54,822 bases of DNA from Geodermatophilus marinus (GTDB taxonomy: Bacteria; Actinomycetota; Actinomycetes; Mycobacteriales; Geodermatophilaceae). Position numbers and translations under genes: made by a program. The stretch covers positions 1 through 54,822 of the forward strand of contig NZ_QVQH01000029.1 of assembly GCF_003428645.1 (NCBI RefSeq), written 5' to 3'. Positions 34,943 to 41,839 of the stretch are shown piece after piece. The notes under the pieces are model-generated. The model made no database searches. It was not told the DNA's origin and saw only the letters and a list, made by a program, of their open reading frames with translations. Each line of letters opens with the position of its first letter. The stretch's first letter is position 1.

Positions 34943-36544
34943 GTGATCACGACCACCGGTCTCGAGCTGCGCGCCGGCGCCCGCGTCCTCATCAGCGAGG
35001 CCGACCTGCGCGTCCAGCCGGGCGACCGCATCGGCCTGGTCGGGCGCAACGGCGCCGGGAAGACCACCACGCTCACCACGCTCGCCGGGGAGCGGCTGCC
35101 GCACGCCGGCAAGGTCGAGGTGAGCGGCGAGGTCGGCTACCTCCCGCAGGACCCGCGCAGCGGGGACCTCGACATCCCCGCCAGCGACCGCGTGCTCTCG
35201 GGCCGCGGGCTCGACGTCCTGCGCGCGCAGATGACCAAGGCCCAGATCGCGATGGCCGAGCCGGCCGACGACGCCGAGCGCGACCGCGCGGTGCGCCGCT
35301 ACGGCCGGCTGGAGGACCAGTTCGCCGCGCTCGGCGGCTACGCGGCGGAGAGCGAGGCGGCCCGCATCTGCACGGCCCTGGGCCTGCCCGACCGCGTGCT
35401 CGCCCAGCCGCTGCGCACGCTCTCCGGCGGCCAGCGGCGGCGCGTCGAGCTCGCCCGCATCCTCTTCTCCGACGCCGAGACGCTGCTCCTCGACGAGCCG
35501 ACCAACCACCTCGACGCCGACTCGATCACCTGGCTCAAGGGCTTCCTGGCGTCGCACAAGAGCGGGCTGGTCGTCATCAGCCACGACGTCGAGCTGCTGG
35601 ACGCCGTCGTCAACAAGGTGTGGCACCTCGACGCCAACCGGGCGGCCGTCGACGTCTACAACCTGGGCTGGAAGCCCTACCTCGCCCAGCGGGAGACCGA
35701 CGAGCGGCGTCGCCGGCAGGAGCGGGCGAACACCGAGCGCAAGATCGACGCGCTCTCCGCGCAGGCCGACAAGATGCGGGCCAAGGCCACCAAGGCGCGA
35801 GCCGCCAAGAGCATGGACAAGCGGGTGGAGCGGCTGGCCGCCGGGCTCGAGGACGTCCGCGTCGCCGACCGGGTGGCCCGGCTGCGGTTCCCGACGCCGA
35901 CCCCCTGCGGGCGGACGCCGCTCACCGCGGAGGGGCTGTCGAAGAACTACGGCTCGCTGGAGGTCTTCACCGACGTCGACCTGGCCGTCGACCGGGGCGC
36001 GCGGGTCGTCGTCCTCGGCCTCAACGGCGCCGGGAAGACGACGCTGCTGCGGCTGCTGGCCGGCACCGAGGTCCCCGACACCGGGGAGGTCAGGCCCGGC
36101 CACGGCCTGCGCATCGGCTACTACGCCCAGGAGCACGAGACCCTCGACCACGACCGCACCCTGCTGGAGAACATGCGCTCGGCGGCGCCGCAGAGCACCG
36201 ACACCGAGCTGCGCCGCATCCTGGGCGCGTTCCTCTTCTCCGGCGACGCCGTCGACCAGCGGGCCGGCACGCTGTCGGGCGGGGAGAAGACCCGGCTGGC
36301 CATGGCCACGCTCGTCGTCTCCGGCGCCAACGTCCTGCTGCTCGACGAGCCGACCAACAACCTCGACCCGGCCAGCCGCGAGCAGGTGCTCGACGCGCTG
36401 CGCACCTACGCCGGCGCCATCGTGCTGGTCACCCACGACCAGGGCGCCGTGCGGGCGCTGGAGCCCGACAAGGTCATCCTCCTGCCCGACGGCACCGAGG
36501 ACGCGTGGAGCGAGGACCTCGTCGACCTGGTCGAGCTGGCGTAG
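34943..36544 (+). CDS. ABC-F family ribosome-associated ATPase
   Basis: A soluble 533-aa protein with two ABC domains and no membrane segment. Walker A motifs are G-R-N-G-A-G-K-T-T near 33-41 and G-L-N-G-A-G-K-T-T near 357-365. Signatures L-S-G-G-Q-R-R-R and L-S-G-G-E-K-T-R and both L-L-L-D-E-P-T-N boxes are intact. The charged linker at about 240-310, rich in arginine, lysine and alanine, is the P-site tRNA-interaction motif region. ABC-F proteins act on ribosomes in translation or antibiotic protection; no resistance subtype can be assigned. It is followed by a strong hairpin. Confidence 0.94.
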   Translation: MITTTGLELRAGARVLISEADLRVQPGDRIGLVGRNGAGKTTTLTTLAGERLPHAGKVEVSGEVGYLPQDPRSGDLDIPASDRVLSGRGLDVLRAQMTKAQIAMAEPADDAERDRAVRRYGRLEDQFAALGGYAAESEAARICTALGLPDRVLAQPLRTLSGGQRRRVELARILFSDAETLLLDEPTNHLDADSITWLKGFLASHKSGLVVISHDVELLDAVVNKVWHLDANRAAVDVYNLGWKPYLAQRETDERRRRQERANTERKIDALSAQADKMRAKATKARAAKSMDKRVERLAAGLEDVRVADRVARLRFPTPTPCGRTPLTAEGLSKNYGSLEVFTDVDLAVDRGARVVVLGLNGAGKTTLLRLLAGTEVPDTGEVRPGHGLRIGYYAQEHETLDHDRTLLENMRSAAPQSTDTELRRILGAFLFSGDAVDQRAGTLSGGEKTRLAMATLVVSGANVLLLDEPTNNLDPASREQVLDALRTYAGAIVLVTHDQGAVRALEPDKVILLPDGTEDAWSEDLVDLVELA

Positions 36545-36549
36545 GCCTG

Positions 36550-36570
36550 GCCGCGGGCCACCCCCGCGGC
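36550..36570 (+). terminator. Terminator after the ABC-F gene
   Basis: An 8-bp perfect stem, GCCGCGGG at 36550-36557 with CCCGCGGC at 36563-36570 and a CCACC loop, begins six bases after the stop codon. There is no U-tract. Confidence 0.7.
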
Positions 36571-36619
36571 GCACGATGCCCCCGGCGCGGACGAGGGCGG
36601 CCGCGGGCGGAGGTGGGGC

Positions 36620-37003
36620 GTGGCGAGCTGGGACGACGTGCGCGGCATCGCGCTGGGCCTGCCCGGCGCCGTCGAGGAGGACAACGGGCGCACGCGGTCC
36701 TGGCGGGTGGGCGCCCGGGCCTTCGCGTGGGAGCGCCTGCTGCGCCGCGGGGAGCGCGAGCGGCTCGGTGACCGGGCGCCGGAGGGCCCGGCGCTGGGCC
36801 TGCGCACGGCAGGCCCGGACGTGGTCGACGCCCTCGTGGCAGCACGCCCGGGGGTCTTCTTCACCGTGGCCGGGTACGGCGTGCACCCGATGGTGCTGGC
36901 GCACGTCGAACGGGCCTCGGTCGAGGACCTCGAGGAGGCGCTCACCGAGGCGTGGTGGTGCCGCGCCCCGCGGCGGCTGCGGGAGGAGCTGCGCGGCTGT
37001 TGA
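36620..37003 (+). CDS. MmcQ/YjbR-family DNA-binding-like protein
   Basis: A small protein of 127 aa with the YjbR/MmcQ (CyaY-like) fold: W-D-D-V-R start, L-P-G-A-V-E-E near residue 15, a central F-A-W-E-R strand and a C-terminal A-W-W-x-x-A-P-R-R-L helix. Homologues are widespread small proteins often annotated as DNA-binding without a defined function. The GTG follows GGAGGTGGGG. It stands alone between two hairpins (36550-36570 and 37038-37054). Confidence 0.82.
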   Translation: MASWDDVRGIALGLPGAVEEDNGRTRSWRVGARAFAWERLLRRGERERLGDRAPEGPALGLRTAGPDVVDALVAARPGVFFTVAGYGVHPMVLAHVERASVEDLEEALTEAWWCRAPRRLREELRGC

Positions 37004-37037
37004 CGACGGCCCCCGCCTCCCGGGCCTCCGGCGGTCA

Positions 37038-37054
37038 CCCGACGGCCGGTCGGG
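37038..37054 (+). terminator. Possible terminator after the YjbR-like gene
   Basis: CCCGAC at 37038-37043 pairs with GTCGGG at 37049-37054 around a GGCCG loop, 34 bases past the stop codon. The stem is only six base pairs, so the call is tentative. Confidence 0.35.
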
Positions 37055-37102
37055 GTTCGCATGGCCGACCCGCGGCGGCTGGGTGATCATGGCCTGGGAC
37101 GC

Positions 37103-37171
37103 CCGGGCCAGTCGGGCCCGGTGCCAAGGGGAACGAGCAGCCGGCGCGGGACACCGCCGTCCGCGGCTGCC
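37103..37171 (+). other. Structured leader upstream of the small HTH gene
   Basis: Two successive hairpins precede the ATG at 37185. The first is perfect: CCGGGCC at 37103-37109 with GGCCCGG at 37115-37121. The second, about 37138-37171, pairs an AGCCGGCGCGGGAC arm with GTCCGCGGCT across a bulge. The GGAGGGG ribosome site follows at 37174-37180. A regulatory 5' leader is possible but unproven. Confidence 0.35.
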
Positions 37172-37184
37172 ACGGAGGGGAGTC

Positions 37185-37412
37185 ATGGCCGACTCGAGCA
37201 CTGCCGACCTGGGCAAGGGCAAGCGGATCACCGGGGGCGACCGCACGTCGCTGGCCGACGAGCTGCGCAAGCGGTACGACGAGGGGGAGAGCATCCGCTC
37301 CCTGGCCACCTCGACCAACCGCTCCTACGGCTTCGTGCACCGCCTCCTGTCGGAGTCCGGGGCCACCCTGCGCAGCCGCGGGGGCGCCAACCGGAACAGC
37401 AAGAAGGCATGA
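37185..37412 (+). CDS. Small helix-turn-helix protein of a conserved actinobacterial family
   Basis: A basic 75-aa protein. After a short polar lead with G-K-G-K-R-I-T-G-G-D-R, one HTH spans about 26-58 (L-R-K-R-Y-D-E-G-E-S-I-R-S-L-A, then S-Y-G-F-V-H-R-L-L). The tail R-S-R-G-G-A-N-R-N resembles an AT-hook/RGG-type basic end. Related proteins occur widely in actinobacteria next to an enoyl-CoA hydratase gene, as here: its stop overlaps the next ATG. It probably binds DNA; target unknown. Confidence 0.85.
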   Translation: MADSSTADLGKGKRITGGDRTSLADELRKRYDEGESIRSLATSTNRSYGFVHRLLSESGATLRSRGGANRNSKKA

Positions 37413-38182
37413 CGGGTGCCGACGACGGCCGGGTGCGGACGGCGCGGGACGGCGCCGTCCTCACCGTCACCCTCGACCGGCCGGAGCGGCTCAACGCCCA
37501 GACACCGGCGACCTGGCGGGCGCTGACCGCGGTCGGGGACTCCCTGGACGACGACGTCCGCGTCGTCGTCGTCCGCGGCGCCGGGGCGTCCTTCTCGGCC
37601 GGGCTCGACCGCAGCCTGTTCAGCACCGACCCGGCGACGCCGGGCGGTCTCGGCGAGCTGGCCGCGCTCCCGGTCGAGGAGACGCAGGAACGGATCCGCG
37701 GGTACCAGTCGGCGTTCCGCTGGCTGCGCGCCCCCGGCATCGTCTCGGTCGCGGCGGTGCAGGGGCACGCCATCGGCGCCGGCGCGCAGCTGGCGCTGGC
37801 CTGCGACCTGCGCGTGCTGGCCGAGGACGCCGCCCTGCGCCTGCCGGAGGCCACCCTGGGCCTGGTGCCCGACCTCACCGGCACGAGCACGCTCGTGGAG
37901 CTGGTCGGCTACGCGCGCGCCCTGGAGCTGTGCGTGACCGGCCGGGCGGTCGGCGGGGAGGAGGCGCTGCGGATCGGGCTGGCCACCCGCCTGGTGCCGG
38001 CCGACGGGCTGGACGGCGCCGTCGCCGAGCTCGTCGCCGCCCTCTCCGCACCGCCGGTGGGCGCGGCCCGGGAGACGGTGGCGCTGGTCCGGTCCGCGGT
38101 CCGCAACGACCCGGCGACCCAGGACGCCGCCGAGCGGGCCGCGCAGACCCGCCGGCTGCGCGACCTCGCCGGCAGCCGCTGA
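37409..38182 (+). CDS. Enoyl-CoA hydratase/isomerase family protein
   Basis: A crotonase-fold protein of 257 aa. The CoA-binding oxyanion regions are visible: G-A-G-A-S-F-S-A-G-L-D near residues 59-69, and Q-G-H-A-I-G-A-G-A-Q-L-A-L-A-C-D-L-R near 120-137. P-E-A-T-L-G-L-V-P-D-L-T-G follows. The exact reaction (hydratase, isomerase or other) cannot be told from the sequence. Overlap with the small HTH gene (ATGA) means the two are co-translated. A small CCGGC/GCCGG hairpin at 38198-38212 follows. Confidence 0.88.
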   Translation: MTGADDGRVRTARDGAVLTVTLDRPERLNAQTPATWRALTAVGDSLDDDVRVVVVRGAGASFSAGLDRSLFSTDPATPGGLGELAALPVEETQERIRGYQSAFRWLRAPGIVSVAAVQGHAIGAGAQLALACDLRVLAEDAALRLPEATLGLVPDLTGTSTLVELVGYARALELCVTGRAVGGEEALRIGLATRLVPADGLDGAVAELVAALSAPPVGAARETVALVRSAVRNDPATQDAAERAAQTRRLRDLAGSR

Positions 38183-38265
38183 AAGCGTCGGAGGTCCCCG
38201 GCACACTGCCGGAACAGGCCGGGCACCGGCGCTGTTGGCGCTCGGCAGGGAAGGGAGGTCGTGCC

Positions 38266-40158
38266 GTGAGCTCTCCCATGACCTCCATGGCGGCGATGCG
38301 GTCGTTCCGCCGCGACCCGTCGGTGACCGCCCGCGAGCTGCCCCCGGGCACGGTGCGCCGGGTGCTGGGCATCGCCCGCCCCTACCGGCGGGACCTCACC
38401 TGGTTCGTCGTCCTCGTGGTGGGCTCCTCGGTCATCGGCGTCGTCACCCCGCTGCTGGCCGGCCGGATCGTCAACCTGATCGCCGGCCTCGACGGCACGG
38501 CGGGGGACGTCGTCCGCATCGCCCTGGTCATCGCCGGCCTGGCGGTGCTCGACGCCGCGATCTCGCTGGCAACCCGGTGGTTCTCCGCCCGGATCGGCGA
38601 GGGTGTCATCTACGACCTGCGCAGCCGCGTGTTCGAGCACGTGCAGCGGATGCCGGTCGCGTTCTTCACCCGGACCCAGACCGGCGCGCTCGTCAGCCGG
38701 CTGAACAACGACGTCATCGGCGCGCAGCAGGCCTTCACCTCGACGCTGTCCGGGGTGCTGTCCAACGCGATCGGCCTGGTGCTGACCGCGGCGGTCATGT
38801 TCACCCTGTCCTGGCAGATCACCGCGCTGTCGCTGGTGCTGGTGCCGCTGTTCGTCGTCCCGGCCCGGCGGATCGGCCGGCGGCTGCAGGAGATCACCCG
38901 GGAGTCCTACGGGCTCAACGCCTCGATGAACGCCACGATGACCGAGCGGTTCAACGTGGCCGGCGCGCTGCTGGTCAAGCTGTTCGGCCGGCCGGCGGCG
39001 GAGGCCGACGGGTTCCGCGGGCGCGCCGCCCGGGTCCGCGACATCGGCGTGCTGTCGGCCATGTACGGCCGCACGTTCTTCACGGCGCTCACGCTCGTGG
39101 CGGCGCTGGCCACCGCCCTGGTCTACGGGCTGGGCGGCTGGCTGGCGTTCACCGGGTCGCTGAGCGCGGGCGACGTCGTCGCCCTGGCGCTGCTGCTGTC
39201 CCGGCTGTACGGGCCCCTGACGGCGCTGGCCAACGTCCGGGTCGACGTCATGAGCGCCCTGGTGAGCTTCGACCGGGTCTTCGAGGTGCTCGACCTCGAG
39301 CCGATGATCCGCGAGGCGCCCGACGCGGTGCCCGTGCCGGCCGGCGACCGGTCGATCGCCTTCGAGCACGTGTCGTTCAGCTACCCGTCGGCCACCGACG
39401 TCTCGTTGCCGTCCCTGGAGGACGTCTCGCTGCCCGAGCACGGCGGCCCCACCGCGGTGCTGCACGACGTCTCCTTCCGCGTCGAGCCCGGGCAGCTCGT
39501 GGCGCTGGTCGGGCACTCCGGGGCGGGGAAGTCGACGATCGCCAACCTGGTGCCACGGCTGTACGACGCGACCAGCGGGACGGTGCGGGTCGGCGGGGTC
39601 GACGTCCGGCAGGCGACGGCGGACTCGCTGCGCGACGCCATCGGCGTGGTCAGCCAGGACGCGCACCTGTTCCACGACACCATCCGCGCCAACCTGCTCT
39701 ACGCCCGGCCCGAGGCGTCCGACGACGACCTCTGGGCGGCCCTGTCCGGCGCGCGCATCGCCGCACTGGTGCGTGCCCTGCCCGACGGGCTGGACACGGT
39801 CGTGGGCGACCGCGGGCACCGGCTCTCCGGCGGGGAGAAGCAGCGGCTGGCCATCGCCCGGGTGCTGCTCAAGGCGCCCGGCATCGTGATCCTCGACGAG
39901 GCGACCGCGCACCTGGACAGCGAGTCGGAGGTCGCCGTCCAGCACGCGCTCGACACCGCCCTCGCCGGCCGCACGTCGCTGGTCATCGCCCACCGGCTGT
40001 CCACGATCCGCAGCGCCGACCAGATCCTCGTGGTCGAGGACGGTCGCATCGCGGAGTCGGGCACTCACCAGGAGTTGCTGGCGCTCCAGGGGCGCTACGC
40101 CGACCTGTACCGCACCCAGTTCGCCGTCGGCGAGGGGCGCACGGTCGGTGCGGCGTGA
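38266..40158 (+). CDS. ABC exporter, fused membrane and ATPase domains (MsbA/MDR type)
   Basis: A half-transporter of 630 aa that would act as a homodimer or heterodimer. Six hydrophobic helices occupy about 45-320. The nucleotide-binding domain at about 360-620 has Walker A G-H-S-G-A-G-K-S-T, signature L-S-G-G-E-K-Q-R, Walker B I-V-I-L-D-E-A-T and the H-loop I-A-H-R-L-S. An insertion (residues about 375-395) interrupts the first strands of the ATPase domain. The GTG at 38266 follows AAGGGAGG by seven bases; an ATG four codons later is an alternative. The substrate is unknown. Confidence 0.92.
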   Translation: MSSPMTSMAAMRSFRRDPSVTARELPPGTVRRVLGIARPYRRDLTWFVVLVVGSSVIGVVTPLLAGRIVNLIAGLDGTAGDVVRIALVIAGLAVLDAAISLATRWFSARIGEGVIYDLRSRVFEHVQRMPVAFFTRTQTGALVSRLNNDVIGAQQAFTSTLSGVLSNAIGLVLTAAVMFTLSWQITALSLVLVPLFVVPARRIGRRLQEITRESYGLNASMNATMTERFNVAGALLVKLFGRPAAEADGFRGRAARVRDIGVLSAMYGRTFFTALTLVAALATALVYGLGGWLAFTGSLSAGDVVALALLLSRLYGPLTALANVRVDVMSALVSFDRVFEVLDLEPMIREAPDAVPVPAGDRSIAFEHVSFSYPSATDVSLPSLEDVSLPEHGGPTAVLHDVSFRVEPGQLVALVGHSGAGKSTIANLVPRLYDATSGTVRVGGVDVRQATADSLRDAIGVVSQDAHLFHDTIRANLLYARPEASDDDLWAALSGARIAALVRALPDGLDTVVGDRGHRLSGGEKQRLAIARVLLKAPGIVILDEATAHLDSESEVAVQHALDTALAGRTSLVIAHRLSTIRSADQILVVEDGRIAESGTHQELLALQGRYADLYRTQFAVGEGRTVGAA

Positions 40159-40171
40159 CGACTAGCGTCAC
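40155..40171 (+). promoter_or_regulatory. Palindrome and -10 element upstream of the NTF2-like gene
   Basis: A perfect inverted repeat GTGACG-N5-CGTCAC spans the ABC exporter stop codon. It contains a TAGCGT -10-like box at 40163-40168. The next gene starts 30 bases on with AAGGAG at 40190-40195. An operator for an unidentified repressor is possible. Confidence 0.4.
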
Positions 40172-40201
40172 AGGCGTCCCAGCAGTCGACAAGGAGACAG
40201 C

Positions 40202-40666
40202 GTGACGTCAGCGCACCCCCACGACGCGCAGATCCGTGCGCTCTACGCCTCGTTCCTCGACGGGTGGAACCGGCGCAGCGGTGCGGCCGTGGCCGCCGGG
40301 TTCGCCGACGACGGGGACATCGTCGGCTTCGACGGCACCCACCACCGCGGCCGGCTGGCGATCGCCGCCGACCTCCGGCAGGTGTTCGCCAGCCACCCGA
40401 CCCAGACCTACGTCGGCATCGTCCGGTCGGTGCGCCCCATCGCCCCCGGCGTGGCGCTCCTCATGGCGCACGCCGGGATGATCCCGCCGGGGGGCAACGA
40501 CCTCGACGAGCGGCTGCACGTCGCGCACACGCTGGTGGCCGTCGACGAGGGGAACGGCCGCTGGCGCATCACGCTGCTGCAGGCCACACCGGCCCGCTTC
40601 CACCAGCACCCGGAGGCGCGCGAGGCCCTCACCCAGGAGCTGCGCGGGCTGCTCGCCCCCTCGTGA
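40202..40666 (+). CDS. SgcJ/EcaC-family NTF2-like protein
   Basis: A small cone-fold protein of 154 aa (SnoaL/DUF4440 superfamily). It starts with a helix (I-R-A-L-Y-A-S-F-L-D-G-W-N) and continues with F-D-G-T-H-H-R-G and the central strands ending in W-R-I-T-L-L-Q-A-T-P. Family members include proteins from enediyne and other secondary-metabolite clusters, but most copies stand alone with unknown ligand. AAGGAG precedes the GTG. The stop overlaps the sulfurtransferase GTG. Confidence 0.85.
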   Translation: MTSAHPHDAQIRALYASFLDGWNRRSGAAVAAGFADDGDIVGFDGTHHRGRLAIAADLRQVFASHPTQTYVGIVRSVRPIAPGVALLMAHAGMIPPGGNDLDERLHVAHTLVAVDEGNGRWRITLLQATPARFHQHPEAREALTQELRGLLAPS

Positions 40667-41514
40667 GCACCCTGGTCGGCGCCGACGCGCTGCTGGCCGC
40701 CGCCGGGCACCCGGTCCTCCTGGACGTGCGCTGGGCGCTCGGGGACGCCCGCGGGCGGGAGCAGTACCTCGCCCGGCACCTGCCCGGGGCGGTCTTCGTC
40801 GACCTCGACGCCGAGCTGGCCGACCCGCCGTCGCCGGGAGCGGGCCGGCACCCGCTGCCGTCGCTGCCGCGGCTGCAGTCCGCGGCCCGCCGCTGGGGGA
40901 TCCGCTCCGGCGACGCGGTGGTGGCCTACGACGACAGCGGCGGGCTGGCGGCGGCGCGCGCCTGGTGGTTGCTGCGCTGGGGCGGGCTGACCGACGTCCG
41001 GCTGCTCGACGGCGGCCTGGCGGCCTGGGTGCGGGCGGGCGGGGAGCTGGAGGCGGGGGACGTCGTCCCGGCGCCCGGGGACGTCGTCCTCACCGGCGGC
41101 GGCATGCCCGTGGTGACCGCGGAGGAGGCCGCAGCCCTGCCCGCGTCCGGAGGGGTGCTGCTCGACGTGCGGGCCGCGGAGCGGTACCGCGGCGAGGTCG
41201 AGCCGGTGGACCCGCGCGCCGGGCACGTCCCCGGCGCGGTCAGCGCCCCGGCCCCCGGGGCGCTGACCGGCGAGGGGACCTTCCTGCCGGCGGCCGACCT
41301 GGCCGTCCGCTTCGCCGCCCTGGGCGCCGTCCCCGGCCGCCCGGTCGCCGCCTACTGCGGGTCCGGCGTCAACGCCGCGCACGCCGTCGCGGCGCTGGAG
41401 GTGGCCGGTGTGCCGGCCGCGCTGTGGCCCGGCTCCTGGTCGCAGTGGTCGGCCGACCCCGGCCGGCCGGTGGCCACCGGGCCGGACCCGGGGGGCGCCG
41501 GCCCGGTGCCGTGA
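40663..41514 (+). CDS. Thiosulfate/3-mercaptopyruvate sulfurtransferase, two rhodanese domains
   Basis: A tandem-rhodanese enzyme of 283 aa. The N-terminal domain (about 1-125) lacks the active-site cysteine. The C-terminal domain has C232 in the loop C-G-S-G-V-N, one residue different from the usual C-G-S-G-V-T of mercaptopyruvate sulfurtransferases. The linker R-Y-R-G-E-V-E-P-V-D-P-R-A-G-H-V-P-G-A is characteristic. It overlaps the NTF2-like gene (GTGA) and converges on the Gdx gene with only ten bases between stops. Confidence 0.92.
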   Translation: MSTLVGADALLAAAGHPVLLDVRWALGDARGREQYLARHLPGAVFVDLDAELADPPSPGAGRHPLPSLPRLQSAARRWGIRSGDAVVAYDDSGGLAAARAWWLLRWGGLTDVRLLDGGLAAWVRAGGELEAGDVVPAPGDVVLTGGGMPVVTAEEAAALPASGGVLLDVRAAERYRGEVEPVDPRAGHVPGAVSAPAPGALTGEGTFLPAADLAVRFAALGAVPGRPVAAYCGSGVNAAHAVAALEVAGVPAALWPGSWSQWSADPGRPVATGPDPGGAGPVP

Positions 41515-41524
41515 CCGGCCGGTG

Positions 41525-41839
41525 TCAGTCCAGCGCCTTCAGCCCGGCGACGCAGCCGATGATGCCGGCGAGCAGCAGCAGCCGGACGGCGGAGACGGGC
41601 TCCTCCCCGGTGACCATCGCGACGGCCACCGTGAGCACGGCGCCGATGCCCACCCACACCGCGTAGGAGGTGCCGACCGGCAGCTCCCGCATGGCGTAGG
41701 CCAGGCCCACCATGCTGGCCACCACGGCGACGCCGAAGACGACGGTGGGCCAGAGCCGGGTGAACCCCTCGGACCGGCCGAGGGCGGTCGCCCAGACCGC
41801 CTCCAGGACACCGGACAGGATGAGCACGAGCCAGGGCAC
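41525..41839 (-). CDS. gdx: Gdx/SugE-type small multidrug resistance protein (guanidinium exporter)
   Basis: If started at the GTG at 41839, this is a 104-aa four-helix SMR protein, exactly the family length. E13 in G-V-L-E-A-V-W-A is the coupling glutamate. G-F-T-R-L-W-P and L-P-V-G-T-S-Y-A-V-W-V-G-I-G-A are diagnostic of the Gdx subtype that exports guanidinium in exchange for protons. GGAGG at 41845-41849 is five bases upstream. A guanidine-III riboswitch-like sequence ends five bases before that site. The same frame is open upstream into an ABC-2-like protein (41525-42916), so the internal start and the fused product must be considered together. The riboswitch and ribosome site favour independent translation. 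Confidence 0.75.
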   Translation of the reverse strand: MPWLVLILSGVLEAVWATALGRSEGFTRLWPTVVFGVAVVASMVGLAYAMRELPVGTSYAVWVGIGAVLTVAVAMVTGEEPVSAVRLLLLAGIIGCVAGLKALD

